Origin: Rubinisphaera italica
Lineage (GTDB): Bacteria; Planctomycetota; Planctomycetia; Planctomycetales; Planctomycetaceae
Direction of reading: 5' to 3'
Length of the DNA stretch: 64,000 nt
Assembly: GCF_007859715.1 (NCBI RefSeq)
Contig: NZ_SJPG01000001.1
Location: forward strand, 4,832,001 to 4,896,000
Both the position numbers and the translations under genes were made by a program. Below are positions 25,103 through 35,867 of the stretch, one piece after another. Numbering within the stretch: position 1 is the first letter of the stretch; the number at the start of each line of letters is the position of its first letter. The notes beneath the pieces are model-generated. The model saw nothing but the letters and a program-made list of their open reading frames with translations. It was not told the origin of the DNA and did no database searches.

Positions 25103-25462
25103 CGACGATAATCCTGAGTCTTACGAGAGCTTATACAAATTGAGAGTAGGAACTTCACGTGGATCCAATCCACGCATAGTATTCATTTTAAATCAGATCG
25201 GCCTGATTGCTGAAGACTCCAATTGGGAGTTTTAGCAAGTCCCGCTAATTATGGGTATGAGAGTTTTCGTTCATCTTTGCTATTTTCGCAAGCCCATCAC
25301 CTAAAGAAATGGGATGAAACGAATGCTCTTTCTAAAAGTAGCGCCGAATAGGCCCAAAACGGGCCTGTCTTAAGCCATCAAAACGAAATCGAACGTTATC
25401 AGTTCAAAAAAAATGCCTTCCCGAACTGGAAAGGCATGTACTTAATCTCATACTGATTGTGA
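25103..25462. other. Spacer between rplO and secY
   Basis: 360 bases with the rplO terminator at its distal end. A short stem CGTGGAT / ATCCACG lies near 25156-25175. It probably holds the secY promoter; a TACTAT hexamer is present (minus strand, near 25180), but I see no convincing -35 box. Confidence 0.4.
25406..25437 (-). terminator. Rho-independent terminator after rplO
   Basis: On the minus strand ATGCCTTTCC / GGGAAGGCAT forms a stem with a short AGTTC loop, followed by eight T residues. It lies 26 bases after the rplO stop, inside the ribosomal cluster. Confidence 0.85.
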
Positions 25463-25912
25463 CTAAACAATCGGTTCCACTTTTCCGCCAATCGAAGTCA
25501 CTTTATCTTCCGCTGAGGCAGAGAACCGGTGTAATTTGACGTTCAACTTCTTCGTCAACTCACCATTCCCCAGCAGTTTCACAGCATCGAAATTGCCGTG
25601 AACCAAACCTTTTTTCTTCAATGCTTCAGGTGTCACATCTTCGCCGTCCTGGAAATGCTTCTCCAGATCGTAAAGATTGATAATCGCGACGACATCGGCA
25701 AAGGCGCGGTTGTTAAAACCACGTTTGGCAACTCGCATGAAGATTGGCGTCTGACCACCTTCAAACCCACGGCGAGTACTGGAGCCAGCACGAGATCCAT
25801 AACCTTTATGGCCACGACCTGAAGTCTTGCCATGTCCTGAACCTACGCCACGACCAATTCGTTTACGTTTTTTACGCTTATGTATGCCGCGATGGACATC
25901 ATCGATAATCAT
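25463..25912 (-). CDS. rplO: Ribosomal protein L15
   Basis: A 149-residue large-subunit protein from ATG 25912 (the frame is open to 25951). The N-terminal region has KRIGRGVGSGHGKTSGRGHK, which is diagnostic, followed by FEGGQTPIFMRVAKRGFNN. It follows rpsE directly; rpmD (L30), normally between them, is missing. A terminator follows. Confidence 0.96.
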   Translation of the reverse strand: MIIDDVHRGIHKRKKRKRIGRGVGSGHGKTSGRGHKGYGSRAGSSTRRGFEGGQTPIFMRVAKRGFNNRAFADVVAIINLYDLEKHFQDGEDVTPEALKKKGLVHGNFDAVKLLGNGELTKKLNVKLHRFSASAEDKVTSIGGKVEPIV

Positions 25913-26057
25913 GGGAGTAACTTTCCCGTATGTCGAGACGACTCGTAACATACGGTCTCGTCTCTCAGTGTCTATTTATCTTCAATCGCAAAAACTGCGA
26001 AACATTTGGCTCATTTATAACCGGTAACGAAATCCAATACCGGAGTCTCTGACAAAA

Positions 26058-26537
26058 TTAAACGTCTACACCACGTAAGCGAGCAAAATCATCCCGGTTA
26101 CGCAACTTAGACAAAGCATCAAAAGTTGCCTTAACCACATTGATCGGATTGGTGGATCCGCGAACCTTGGTCAGGATGTCTTTAATACCGACGGATTCAA
26201 CAACCGCACGCACACTGGCTCCCGCAATAATACCTGTACCAGGATTGGCAGGCAGGAGCAGAACACGGGCAGAACCGAATCGACCTTCAATCTGATGAGG
26301 AATCGTATCGCCATTCAGATTCACGCGAATCTTATGGTGATTGCAATCCTTGACCGCTTTTTCTACGGAGGTAGGAACTTCGTTCCCTTTACCGTATCCC
26401 CAGCCAACCTCGCCTTTATGATTTCCGACAACGACCATGGCTGCAAAGCTGAACCGCCGTCCTCCTTTGACTACGCAGGCACAACGTCGGATTTGTACGA
26501 CTTGTTCCTGTGAGTCTGATTTGGTTTCCGTAGCCAA
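26058..26537 (-). CDS. rpsE: Ribosomal protein S5
   Basis: A 159-residue small-subunit protein involved in decoding accuracy. It has VVKGGRRFSFAAMVVVGNHK, GYGKGNEVPTSVEKA and LLLPANPGTGIIAGASVRAV. The start codon is TTG, preceded by a good GGGAG site. It lies between rplR and rplO. Confidence 0.97.
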   Translation of the reverse strand: MATETKSDSQEQVVQIRRCACVVKGGRRFSFAAMVVVGNHKGEVGWGYGKGNEVPTSVEKAVKDCNHHKIRVNLNGDTIPHQIEGRFGSARVLLLPANPGTGIIAGASVRAVVESVGIKDILTKVRGSTNPINVVKATFDALSKLRNRDDFARLRGVDV

Positions 26538-26615
26538 CGCTTCACTCCCAATTCTTCAATATGATCAATTAGTTGTCTTCAAAAGCCCATCTTGTTATCG
26601 ACGAGCAGAAATACC

Positions 26616-26981
26616 TTAGAAGTTCAATCCGCCTTCACGGGCCGCATCAGCAAGTGCTTTTACGCGACCATGGTACTTATAACTGCCGCGATCAAACGCA
26701 ACCGCGTCGATCCCTTTTTCTTTTGCTCGTTCTGCAAGCAGTTGTCCCACTTTTGTAGCGCCTTCAACATTACCGGCATACTTGCTGGGGCCTGCAATTG
26801 CAGGCTCGATGGTACTTGCAGAAACAACAGTGTTCCCTGCGGCATCATCAATGATCTGAGCGTACATATGGCAGTTGCTGCGAAAGACTGACAATCGCAG
26901 TTTCCCAATTGAGCGAACTCGATTACGGACGCGGAAAGCACGACGATTCCGTCGATTTGTGACTCGTTTTTGAACTTTCAT
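26616..26981 (-). CDS. rplR: Ribosomal protein L18
   Basis: A 121-residue 5S-rRNA-binding protein. Recognised by [18 protein letters not shown] near the middle, [15 protein letters not shown] and the C-terminal [20 protein letters not shown] with EGGLNF. It lies between rplF and rpsE. Confidence 0.96.
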   Translation of the reverse strand: MKVQKRVTNRRNRRAFRVRNRVRSIGKLRLSVFRSNCHMYAQIIDDAAGNTVVSASTIEPAIAGPSKYAGNVEGATKVGQLLAERAKEKGIDAVAFDRGSYKYHGRVKALADAAREGGLNF

Positions 26982-27182
26982 GGCCGATCGCCAACTTCCT
27001 CAAAGCTTATATTAACTGTGCCAAAATATCTGTGCCAGTGACGCCAGATAGTATCGTGATTGCTGAATGATTTCTTGCTGGAAGCCAGAGAAATTCATTT
27101 ATTTTCCAAAGCATGTGAACCTAATGACTTCAGGCATTAGGACACGGCTCGAAATAATCGGCTTAAGCCGAATTTAATCCCG

Positions 27183-27728
27183 TTATTTCGCGAAAGCTTT
27201 ACCAGCTTTACGGCGAATTTGCTCACCCTGATAACGCACACCCTTACCTTTATAAGGCTCTGGTGGTCGTACCTGGCGAATATTTGCGGCAAACTGCCCC
27301 ACGGCATGCTTGTCCGCACTCTTAAGAATAATCAGAGTACCAGATGGCAACTCGCAAGTCACTCCATCGGGAATTTTCAATTTAATCGTATTCGCAAATC
27401 CAACCTGAAGAGAAAGCTCTTTCCCATTCATGGAGGCTTGATATCCAACACCAACCACTTCCAGGCGTTTTTCGAATGGAGTCACAACACCCAGAGCCAT
27501 GTTGTTGACCAGACTGCGTGTCAGACCATGCAGAGCACGACTTTGACGGGCATCATCTGGACGATTTACAACAATTTGAGCCGGATCAGTTCCGATTTCA
27601 ATGGAAACGCCCGGATGATGTTCCAGGGTTAAAGTACCCACAGGGCCTTTAACCGTCAAAGTGCGACCGGAGAGGCTCACTTCCACGTTGGCCGGGATTG
27701 GAACAGGTTTTCTGCCAATTCGAGACAT
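27183..27728 (-). CDS. rplF: Ribosomal protein L6
   Basis: A 181-residue large-subunit protein near the factor-binding site. It begins MSRIGRKPVPIPANVEVSLS and ends with the signature PEPYKGKGVRYQGEQIRRKA followed by GKAFAK. Both L6 half-domains are complete. It lies between rpsH and rplR. Confidence 0.97.
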   Translation of the reverse strand: MSRIGRKPVPIPANVEVSLSGRTLTVKGPVGTLTLEHHPGVSIEIGTDPAQIVVNRPDDARQSRALHGLTRSLVNNMALGVVTPFEKRLEVVGVGYQASMNGKELSLQVGFANTIKLKIPDGVTCELPSGTLIILKSADKHAVGQFAANIRQVRPPEPYKGKGVRYQGEQIRRKAGKAFAK

Positions 27729-27779
27729 TCTGCCAAAACTTTCAACTGAAGCTGCATGAAACCATGTCAGCTCGAAATG

Positions 27780-28172
27780 TTACCATACTGTGCAGAGAAT
27801 TTCGCCGCCAATACCCTTGGCTTTGGCTTCTCGATTACTCAACACGCCCTGGCTCGTAGTCAGGATGCAAATCCCCATGCCCTGCATCACCTCAGGAGTC
27901 TCTTTGACTCCTGAATAGCGACGGCGTCCTGGCTTGCTGGATCGCACAATTTTCTGAATGACTTGTTCGCCATTCGGACCATACTTGAGTTGAACGCGCA
28001 AGATTCCTTGAGGAACCTGCTCGATGATTTCGTAATTCCAGATATATCCTTCACGCTTCAAAACGTCGGCTATGCCTCGCTTGAGCTTAGAATCTGGAAT
28101 ATCAACAATTGGACGTTCGATCGCAACGGAATTGCGAATTCGTGTCAACATATCGGCAACCGGGTCGGTCAT
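27780..28172 (-). CDS. rpsH: Ribosomal protein S8
   Basis: A 130-residue 16S-rRNA-binding protein from ATG 28172 (ATG 28175 is adjacent; the frame opens to 28253). It starts MTDPVADMLTRIRN and ends with GMGICILTTSQGVLSNREAK then GIGGEILCTVW. It follows rplE with only 120 bases between, so no rpsN lies between them. Confidence 0.96.
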   Translation of the reverse strand: MTDPVADMLTRIRNSVAIERPIVDIPDSKLKRGIADVLKREGYIWNYEIIEQVPQGILRVQLKYGPNGEQVIQKIVRSSKPGRRRYSGVKETPEVMQGMGICILTTSQGVLSNREAKAKGIGGEILCTVW

Positions 28173-28292
28173 CATGGTTGCATTGTTCCCAAAACTGAAT
28201 CTTAACAGGGATCGTAAATACGCAAATCGTGTTCTCACGATTTGGTGAGCCACAGTCTACCATGAAGGTATTCTATGACTCGAAACTTATTT

Positions 28293-28847
28293 TTAGTTAT
28301 TTGTGCCAGGCTTACGGAATGGAAATCCAAACTTAGTCAGCATGACTTTCGCTTCATCATTGTTTGTCGCAGAGGTGACAATAGTAACATTCAAACCTTG
28401 AATGTACTTGGCATTGTCGGCATCAACTTCTGGAAAAACCATCTGCTCAGAAAGTCCGAGAGAATAATTTCCATTGCCGTCAAATGCATTGGCTTTGACT
28501 CCGCGAAAGTCACGAACTCGTGGTAAAGCCAACGTAATCAGACGATCCAGGAATTCGTACATGCGTTGTCCACGCAATGTCACACAGCAGCCGATTTCCA
28601 TCCCCTCACGCAACTTAAAGCCGGCAACCGACTTTTTCGCACGAGTAATTTGTGGCTTCTGCCCTGCAATAACGGTCAAATGCTGCACAGCTTCTTCAAG
28701 ACGTTTCCGATCTTGAATCGCTTTTCCAAGTCCCATATTCAGAACAATTTTCTGAAGCTTGGGAAGTGAGTGAACATTCTTACGTCCAAACTCTTCCTGC
28801 ATCGCAGGAACAATTTCAGTGTTGTATTTCTCTAATAACCGGGTCAC
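28293..28847 (-). CDS. rplE: Ribosomal protein L5
   Basis: A 184-residue 5S-rRNA-binding protein. It has KIVLNMGLGKAIQDRKRLEE, ITRAKKSVAGFKLREGMEIG and VRDFRGVKANAFDGNGNYSL. It starts with GTG preceded by GAGGAG. It lies between rplX and rpsH. Confidence 0.97.
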   Translation of the reverse strand: MTRLLEKYNTEIVPAMQEEFGRKNVHSLPKLQKIVLNMGLGKAIQDRKRLEEAVQHLTVIAGQKPQITRAKKSVAGFKLREGMEIGCCVTLRGQRMYEFLDRLITLALPRVRDFRGVKANAFDGNGNYSLGLSEQMVFPEVDADNAKYIQGLNVTIVTSATNNDEAKVMLTKFGFPFRKPGTNN

Positions 28848-28901
28848 GATTGACCACTCCTCATTCTGACCATACTGTCAGGATCACGGTATTGAATTGG
28901 A

Positions 28902-29258
28902 TTATTTGCTTGTCGCGTATTTTTCACGTGGTGGGCTGATCGTCCCACAGGCAGTCCCGCACTTTTTGCAGAACCGCTCTTTCGAACCCTCTTCTGTATA
29001 TCGAAGCCCCAGCCGAGCAGGCTTTGAACAGGACTCGCAATAGTACATCACATTACTGCTCTGGATGGGCATTTCCATCTGGAGTCGTCCACCCGAAGGT
29101 GACTTGGGGTGTCCCCGCTTGACATGCTTATAGACCTGATTGACTCCCTGAACAACCATTTTCTGGCCGCCTTTGAGCACTTGTGTAACCAGATGAGGAG
29201 TGCTTGAGGCATTCTCTCCAGTGATTACAACGACTTGGTCACCCTTTTTTATTTTCAT
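28902..29258 (-). CDS. rplX: Ribosomal protein L24 with zinc-ribbon cysteines
   Basis: A 118-residue assembly protein. The N-terminal KOW motif (KGDQVVVITG) is followed by a C-terminal segment with two CxxC pairs, Cys74/77 and Cys97/100, that can bind zinc. The cysteine-containing form of L24 occurs in several phyla. It lies between rplN and rplE. Confidence 0.94.
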   Translation of the reverse strand: MKIKKGDQVVVITGENASSTPHLVTQVLKGGQKMVVQGVNQVYKHVKRGHPKSPSGGRLQMEMPIQSSNVMYYCESCSKPARLGLRYTEEGSKERFCKKCGTACGTISPPREKYATSK

Positions 29259-29412
29259 GGCTTCTGCACAGTCTTACAACTAATAGTCTTCGCAGTTGAT
29301 CATCTTCACCAGGGAAGACGATGCACATCCAGTATCTGAAATCACATTACTGTGACAATATTTGTAATATCTTTGAGACCCACTCGCCTCCAATGGAATT
29401 AGCCTCGACTGG

Positions 29413-29781
29413 CTAAAATACGTCTCGAGCCAGGGAAACAATTTTCATAAAACGAGCTTCCCGCAACTCACGAGCAACTGCTCCGAAGATACGAGTGCCT
29501 CGTGGATTGCCATCCTTGTCAACAAGAACGACTGCATTTTTATCGAAACGAACATAACTGCCATCATCACGGCGAGTTTTCTGTCGTGTTCGGACAATAA
29601 CTGCTCGGGCAACCTGGCCTTTTTTGACAGGGCTACCGGGCAGTGTCTTTTGAATACTGACGATGATCACATCACCAATTTTAGCAGTACGTCGGCCTGT
29701 GCCACCTAAGACGCGAATACAACGGGCAATTTTTGCACCGGTATTATCAGCGACTTCCACAACGGTTTGCATCTGAATCAT
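29413..29781 (-). CDS. rplN: Ribosomal protein L14
   Basis: A 122-residue large-subunit protein at the subunit interface. It begins [20 protein letters not shown] and contains the typical [20 protein letters not shown] with [10 protein letters not shown]. It lies between rpsQ and rplX with a 150-base gap downstream. Confidence 0.97.
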   Translation of the reverse strand: MIQMQTVVEVADNTGAKIARCIRVLGGTGRRTAKIGDVIIVSIQKTLPGSPVKKGQVARAVIVRTRQKTRRDDGSYVRFDKNAVVLVDKDGNPRGTRIFGAVARELREARFMKIVSLARDVF

Positions 29782-29836
29782 GGGATCGACTCTTCAATCA
29801 ATTCGCAGCTTATTTGAATACTAACGCGGAGAATAC

Positions 29837-30136
29837 TTACTCGTCCGACACATTTTCCGCAGTTACGGGATCATCAATACGAGCAGCCATGGGATCAGTC
29901 ATGACTTCAACAATCCGCACCAGATCCCAACGCTTCAAGCGGGAGAGAGGGCGAGATTCAATAATCTCAACCTTATCCCCTTCTTTAGATTCGTTGTTCT
30001 CATCGTGAACATGACAGACTGTCTTTCGACTGACAATTTTGCCATATCGTGGATGCTGAAACAGTCGTTTCACTTCGACGCGGCGCGTCTTGTTCATTTT
30101 GTCACTGGCAACAATGCCGATCAGTTTCTTCTTCAT
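29837..30136 (-). CDS. rpsQ: Ribosomal protein S17
   Basis: A 99-residue primary 16S-rRNA-binding protein. It has GIVASDKMNKTRRVEVKRLF, the HVHDENNESKEGDKVEIIES segment and RPLSRLKRW. An extra acidic tail of about 20 residues follows the usual end. It lies between rpmC and rplN. Confidence 0.95.
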   Translation of the reverse strand: MKKKLIGIVASDKMNKTRRVEVKRLFQHPRYGKIVSRKTVCHVHDENNESKEGDKVEIIESRPLSRLKRWDLVRIVEVMTDPMAARIDDPVTAENVSDE

Positions 30137-30193
30137 TCCAGATTCTGTCCGTCACAGGGTAGCGGATTTAGCCGCTTTGGTTGTTCTCAACAA

Positions 30194-30406
30194 TTATGAA
30201 TCACTTGATTCGACTGCAGCGAGTCGCTCGTTTTGAATCGTTTTGATCCGTGCAATCTCACGGCGTAACTCTTTTTTACGGCTAGGAGTATCGAGCTTCT
30301 CAGTTACAGCCTTAAACTGTAATTGAAAAAACTCTTTCTGCGTTTCTTTCAACGAAAAGCCTAATTGCTCATCGTTCTGTTCGCGTAATTCAGAAGCTTT
30401 TGACAT
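30194..30406 (-). CDS. rpmC: Ribosomal protein L29
   Basis: A 70-residue two-helix protein from ATG 30406 (another ATG lies two codons upstream). The family pattern is visible in ELREQNDEQL, then EFFQLQFKAVTEKL and RREIARIKTIQNER. It lies between rplP and rpsQ. Confidence 0.93.
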   Translation of the reverse strand: MSKASELREQNDEQLGFSLKETQKEFFQLQFKAVTEKLDTPSRKKELRREIARIKTIQNERLAAVESSDS

Positions 30407-30464
30407 TGTCAAATCTCTCTACAGTGGCCAACAATTCGACCACCTCCGCTGACATATTCGGTTA

Positions 30465-31527
<1,063 letters not shown>

Positions 31528-31579
31528 AACTGTGACCTGTCTTGAATACGTCTCTAGCCGATGTTCAGTCGGCTTCTAT

Positions 31580-31924
31580 TTATGATAATTCAGGTGCATC
31601 CAATGCCACATGAATGTGGGCAAACTTCTTCTGCAACATATCTGCCCGACCGCGACCACGAGGCCAGACTCGCTTAAAACTAGGCCCCATATCGACACGA
31701 GCTTCTGTAATCTTCAAAGTAGCCGGGCTGCGTGCCCCACGATCTTCTGCGTTGGCGACAGCACTCTGCAGGACTTTTTCCAGCATTTTAGCGCCACGAT
31801 TCGGAAGGAAACGCAGTTGCTCCAAACCCTGGCTAGCCGTCATCCCTTTGACTAAGGCCGTAAAATGTCGGACCTTGGTCGGCGAGATCCGAGCGTACAT
31901 ATGTGATGCTTTGACTTTAGACAT
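31580..31924 (-). CDS. rplV: Ribosomal protein L22
   Basis: A 114-residue protein lining the exit tunnel, from ATG 31924 (frame open to 31948). It has ARISPTKVRHFTALVKGM near the start, AVANAEDRGARSPATLKITE, and the RVWPRGRGRADMLQKKFAHI tip and tail. It lies between rpsS and rpsC. Confidence 0.96.
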   Translation of the reverse strand: MSKVKASHMYARISPTKVRHFTALVKGMTASQGLEQLRFLPNRGAKMLEKVLQSAVANAEDRGARSPATLKITEARVDMGPSFKRVWPRGRGRADMLQKKFAHIHVALDAPELS

Positions 31925-32012
31925 AACTATTCTCAATACCTGTTGCACTCACTCAGAGCGCCAGCCAAATAATGTCTTTCATAACCTTCAACGACCGCAG
32001 TGGAAGTTGAAA

Positions 32013-32282
32013 TTATCGCTTACCCTTAGCCCCATGGCCTCGGAACGTTCGCGTCAATGAAAACTCACCCAATTTGTGACCAACCATCTCTTCTGTCACA
32101 TAGACATTCAGATGGGCACGACCATTATGGACGAGAAAAGTATGACCGATAAACTCGGGAGCAATCGTTGAATTACGCGCCCAGGTTTTGATCGGCGTCT
32201 TCTTGCCGGCCTCATCCAGACGTGCAATTTTGTCCAACAGGTTATGATCCACATAAGGACCCTTTTTGAGGGAACGCCCCAT
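32013..32282 (-). CDS. rpsS: Ribosomal protein S19
   Basis: An 89-residue small-subunit head protein. It begins [20 protein letters not shown] and contains [20 protein letters not shown] and [16 protein letters not shown]. It lies between rplB and rplV. Confidence 0.97.
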   Translation of the reverse strand: MGRSLKKGPYVDHNLLDKIARLDEAGKKTPIKTWARNSTIAPEFIGHTFLVHNGRAHLNVYVTEEMVGHKLGEFSLTRTFRGHGAKGKR

Positions 32283-32343
32283 AACTTAACCCTAACTCCG
32301 AATAATCTCTTAACTTCAATAACCAGTCCCAACGACCGATTGC

Positions 32344-33198
32344 TTACTTCAGCTGACCATAACGTCTTGACTTACGCCGACGAATAATCGCCTTCGTTGA
32401 TGCCTTTTTACGCTTCCTGGTACGACCTCCCTTTGCCAACTTTCCAGTTGGACTACAAGGATGACGTCCTCCAGAGTTTCGACCTTCACCACCACCCATC
32501 GGGTGAGCAACTGGATTCATGACCGTACCGCGAACATGAGGACGACGCCCCTTCCAACGCTTACGACCAGCTTTCCCCAACCTGACCTTACTGTGCTCTG
32601 TATTGCCAAGTTGACCAATTGTTGCACGGCAGGAACTTGGTAAGCGACGAACTTCACCGGATGGCAAAGTAATCTGTGCCCATCCGCCTTCAGTCGCATT
32701 CATCACCGCAACACCACCAGCACTTCGGCATAATTGTGCCCCGCGACCTGGCTGCATCTCGATAGCATGAATTTCTGAACCCGCAGGAATGTTTGCCAAT
32801 GGCAGACAGTTTCCCATCTTAGGATCAGCCTTTGGGCCGTTTTCCAGCTTATCACCAGCCTTAAGGCCAACAGGAGCCAGAATATATGCCTTTTCTCCGC
32901 CCTCATACTGCAATAACGCAATACGGCAGGTTCGATTGGGATCATACTCGACTGAAATCACTTCAGCAGTCACACCATCAGTGCGTCGCTTGAAGTCAAT
33001 CACACGATACATCTTACGATGCCCGCCACCACGGTGACGAACTGTAATTTTGCCCTGATTGTTTCGACCCGAGTGCTTTTTCAGCCGCTTGAGCAGAGAC
33101 TTCTCTGGCTTCTTCTTTTTGTCCGTAATATCCGCAAAGTCACTAACGGACGCATTTCGGCGGCCTGGACTTGTCGGTTTATATTGTCGAATACCCAT
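32344..33198 (-). CDS. rplB: Ribosomal protein L2
   Basis: A 284-residue protein needed for subunit association and the peptidyl-transferase centre. It has [20 protein letters not shown], the central [17 protein letters not shown] and the C-terminal signature [20 protein letters not shown]. It lies between rplW and rpsS. Confidence 0.97.
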   Translation of the reverse strand: MGIRQYKPTSPGRRNASVSDFADITDKKKKPEKSLLKRLKKHSGRNNQGKITVRHRGGGHRKMYRVIDFKRRTDGVTAEVISVEYDPNRTCRIALLQYEGGEKAYILAPVGLKAGDKLENGPKADPKMGNCLPLANIPAGSEIHAIEMQPGRGAQLCRSAGGVAVMNATEGGWAQITLPSGEVRRLPSSCRATIGQLGNTEHSKVRLGKAGRKRWKGRRPHVRGTVMNPVAHPMGGGEGRNSGGRHPCSPTGKLAKGGRTRKRKKASTKAIIRRRKSRRYGQLK

Positions 33199-33260
33199 GA
33201 TCGACTTTCTGAATTCAATATCTCAAACACACAGCTGAACAAACAAAATGGAAGGCTTAC

Positions 33261-33569
33261 CTAGAAGAAAGAAATTCGATGCTCTGAATCGAGCTCAACA
33301 ATCGCCTTCTTCCAGTTTTGCGTATGAACCATCCCCGATTTTGTTCGACGAGGCTTGCCCTTACGATTCTGAGTTCGAACCTTAGTCACTTTAACATCCC
33401 AAAGCGACTCAACCGCCTTGCGGATCTGAGTTTTATTGGACTGTGCATGAACCTTGAAGGCGTAGACATTGTCTCGCTCCGCAAAGTGCGTACTTTTTTC
33501 CGTCACCAACGGCTTGAGAACAATCTGATAGGGCTCGAGATTCAAGCCCGAACCTGACTCCACAGACAT
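33261..33569 (-). CDS. rplW: Ribosomal protein L23
   Basis: A 102-residue tunnel-exit protein from ATG 33569, preceded by AAGGGG; a TTG two codons upstream is in frame. It contains IVLKPLVTEKSTHFAERDNV and the RKAVESLWDVKVTKVRTQN segment. It lies between rplD and rplB. Confidence 0.95.
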   Translation of the reverse strand: MSVESGSGLNLEPYQIVLKPLVTEKSTHFAERDNVYAFKVHAQSNKTQIRKAVESLWDVKVTKVRTQNRKGKPRRTKSGMVHTQNWKKAIVELDSEHRISFF

Positions 33570-33643
33570 ACCCAACCCCTTAAACTCACAAACAATCTAA
33601 AACTCGATACAAAACAACGAAAGGACTCAACCTGACTCGTTAA

Positions 33644-34276
33644 CTACTTCTCTGACTCTACACTTCGCAAGGAATCCAACGCCGACTTCGTCACCACCAA
33701 CATACGCTGATGCAGCAAATCATAGGCATTCAACCCCGCAGCCGGACTGACCCGAAGACCAGCAATATTCCGAGCCGACTTCCAGAAATTCACATTGTAA
33801 TCCTGTGTCGTCACAAGTGTTTTCGATGGATCCAGACCTAATCCGGAGAGCATCGTCACGACCGACTTCGTCTTCGGAGAATCAAACTGAATATCATCAA
33901 CCAGACGAACCTGCTCGTCTTCAAATTTACTCAACAGTGCCATTCGAGTCGCCAGACGTATCGCCTTCTTAGGAAGACGATAGCTCCAGTCGCGAGTTGT
34001 CTTGGCAAATGTGTGCCCACCACCTCGCCGAATTGGAGACCGCTTGCTACCCGCACGGGCATTACCAGTCCCCTTCTGGCGATACATTTTCTTCGTCGAG
34101 CCGCTGACCATCCCGCGAGATTTCGTAGCGGAAGTTCCGACGCGGCGATTTGCCTCATACATCACGACAACATCGTGAAGCAATTGCTTATTCACACCGG
34201 CAGCAAGCTCTGCAGGATCGAACTCGTAAGTCCCAACCTCTGAACCTTGCTGATTATAAATTGGTAATGAAATCAT
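33644..34276 (-). CDS. rplD: Ribosomal protein L4
   Basis: A 210-residue protein with an exit-tunnel loop and possible autoregulatory role in the S10 operon. The loop is visible as GSTKKMYRQKGTGNARAGSK with RSPIRRGGGHTFAK. ATG 34276 is preferred over the in-frame GTG at 34282. It lies between rplC and rplW. Confidence 0.96.
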   Translation of the reverse strand: MISLPIYNQQGSEVGTYEFDPAELAAGVNKQLLHDVVVMYEANRRVGTSATKSRGMVSGSTKKMYRQKGTGNARAGSKRSPIRRGGGHTFAKTTRDWSYRLPKKAIRLATRMALLSKFEDEQVRLVDDIQFDSPKTKSVVTMLSGLGLDPSKTLVTTQDYNVNFWKSARNIAGLRVSPAAGLNAYDLLHQRMLVVTKSALDSLRSVESEK

Positions 34277-34344
34277 TTCCACTAACTCCGACCACCCTAC
34301 GGCAGCACCGCTGTATTAATAACTTCCGAGAACAAAGCCCAGAA

Positions 34345-35040
34345 TTAACCCATCTTGTTTGTTTGGCGAACAATCACATAACCGCCCGTCACACCAGGCA
34401 CCGCACCCTTAACGAGCAGCAAGCCCTCTTCCTCAATAACACGAACCACTTTCAAATTTCGCATTGTGATCTGGCAGTTACCATACTGACCAGCCATCTT
34501 CGTCCCCTTAAGAACTCGACTTGGATCAGCACTCTGACCAATGGACCCACCATGACGGTGAACCTTTTTCACCCCGTGAGTAGCTCGCTGACCAGCAAAG
34601 TTATGACGCTTCATCACACCCGCAGTACCGCGACCCTTTGATGTACCAATGACATCTACGTGCGAAATCTCTGCGAAATGAGATACTGTCAAAACCTGAC
34701 CAACATCCAACCCGTGATCTTCACCCTCTGTGCGAAACTCGCGAACATACCGCTGAGGCTCGCAATCCGCCTTGGCCAACAACTCAACACCAGCCTCTGT
34801 CCGAGACCGACGACGCTTGCTGTTAATCTCCGCAACATGACCACGCTCAGCTTTCGTCGCCAAGCGACGAGGCTTATCGCCAAAGCCAAGTTGCACTGCC
34901 TCATAACCATCCCGCTCAACAGTACGAACCTGCATCACAGGACATGGACCCAACTCCAACACAGTGACAGGCACAACCACGCCAGCCTCTATATAGACCT
35001 GAGTCATTCCGATTTTTCGTCCGAGCAGCCCTACTGGCAT
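34345..35040 (-). CDS. rplC: Ribosomal protein L3
   Basis: A 231-residue assembly protein. It begins MPVGLLGRKIGMTQVYIEAG and carries the central GTSKGRGTAGVMKRHNFAGQ with THGVKKVHRHGGSIGQ and KMAGQYGN. Family length is normal. It lies between rpsJ and rplD. Confidence 0.97.
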   Translation of the reverse strand: MPVGLLGRKIGMTQVYIEAGVVVPVTVLELGPCPVMQVRTVERDGYEAVQLGFGDKPRRLATKAERGHVAEINSKRRRSRTEAGVELLAKADCEPQRYVREFRTEGEDHGLDVGQVLTVSHFAEISHVDVIGTSKGRGTAGVMKRHNFAGQRATHGVKKVHRHGGSIGQSADPSRVLKGTKMAGQYGNCQITMRNLKVVRVIEEEGLLLVKGAVPGVTGGYVIVRQTNKMG

Positions 35041-35215
35041 GTCTCATCTTCCCCGAATCAGTACGCCCGAAAAACGAGCGCGAACCGAAATCACAATAAT
35101 TACCAACAAATAGTTCGATGACCTGCACGGCCACTGCGAGCCAATAGAAATTAACGAAAACAGATTCGCCAACCCCACTTTTCCCGGGCAACACAACCCG
35201 AAAGGGCCCTTGCCA

Positions 35216-35539
35216 CTAGGCAGTCGCTTTAATCTTGATATCCACGCCAGCAGGCAACGACAACTTATTCAAAGCGTCAATAGTTTTACCCGTCGGCTGC
35301 ACGATATCAATCACTCGCTTGTGAGTTCGAATCTCGAACTGCTCACGAGACTTTTTATCGATGTGCGGGCTACGCAAGACCGTATACCGCTCAATTCGCG
35401 TTGGCAATGGAATTGGACCGTGAACGATCGCACCTGTACGCTTGGCTGTATCTACAATATCCGATGCGGACTGATCCAGCACTGAATGATCGTAAGCCTC
35501 CATCCGAATACGGATTTTTTCCTGAGATCCTGCGGACAC
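35216..35539 (-). CDS. rpsJ: Ribosomal protein S10
   Basis: A 107-residue small-subunit and antitermination (NusE) protein. It has [20 protein letters not shown], then [20 protein letters not shown] and the [20 protein letters not shown] region. It is the first gene of the cluster, about 150 bases after the promoter at 35693-35721. Confidence 0.97.
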   Translation of the reverse strand: MSAGSQEKIRIRMEAYDHSVLDQSASDIVDTAKRTGAIVHGPIPLPTRIERYTVLRSPHIDKKSREQFEIRTHKRVIDIVQPTGKTIDALNKLSLPAGVDIKIKATA

Positions 35540-35670
35540 TCCGCCACCCCTTTTTTGCCATGAACGCGAATGTAAAAAATCATATCAACACACGAGCAAC
35601 CAGATGCCGTGCGGAGGGAACGCTACCGCTGTCCATCGAAAAATCGATCAACTTAAGCAGTTTCCCACGT

Positions 35671-35687
35671 CTTCCCGAATGGGGAAG
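35671..35687 (-). promoter_or_regulatory. Hairpin at the predicted 5' end of the S10 transcript
   Basis: CTTCCC pairs with GGGAAG around a five-base loop. Given the -10 box at 35693-35698, transcription would begin at about the first base of this stem, so the mRNA would start with a hairpin. Such structures can protect a transcript; that role is inference. Confidence 0.45.
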
Positions 35688-35692
35688 CGGGG

Positions 35693-35721
35693 ATAGTACT
35701 AGTCTCGCTAAACCTTGTCAA
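35693..35721 (-). promoter_or_regulatory. Sigma-70 promoter of the ribosomal cluster
   Basis: On the minus strand a perfect TTGACA (35716-35721) is separated by 17 bases from TACTAT (35693-35698). It points into rpsJ and is the best promoter in the window. Confidence 0.8.
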
Positions 35722-35867
35722 CGAAACAGGCCTGTTTTTTCTTAAACAAATCTTAGATCAAACTTCAAAAACACTTTTCGACGTTTATGACCCAGTCCGT
35801 TATTGAATTCAAAGCGGTTTTGCGAGTCAAGTACACAACACTATCGGCTGCACGACCCTCAAAATGT

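Larger units (their letters stand above)
35540..35867. other. Leader and promoter region of the S10 cluster
   Basis: 328 bases holding the promoter, a 5' hairpin and an untranslated leader of about 150 bases before rpsJ. No other gene is seen. Confidence 0.6.
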
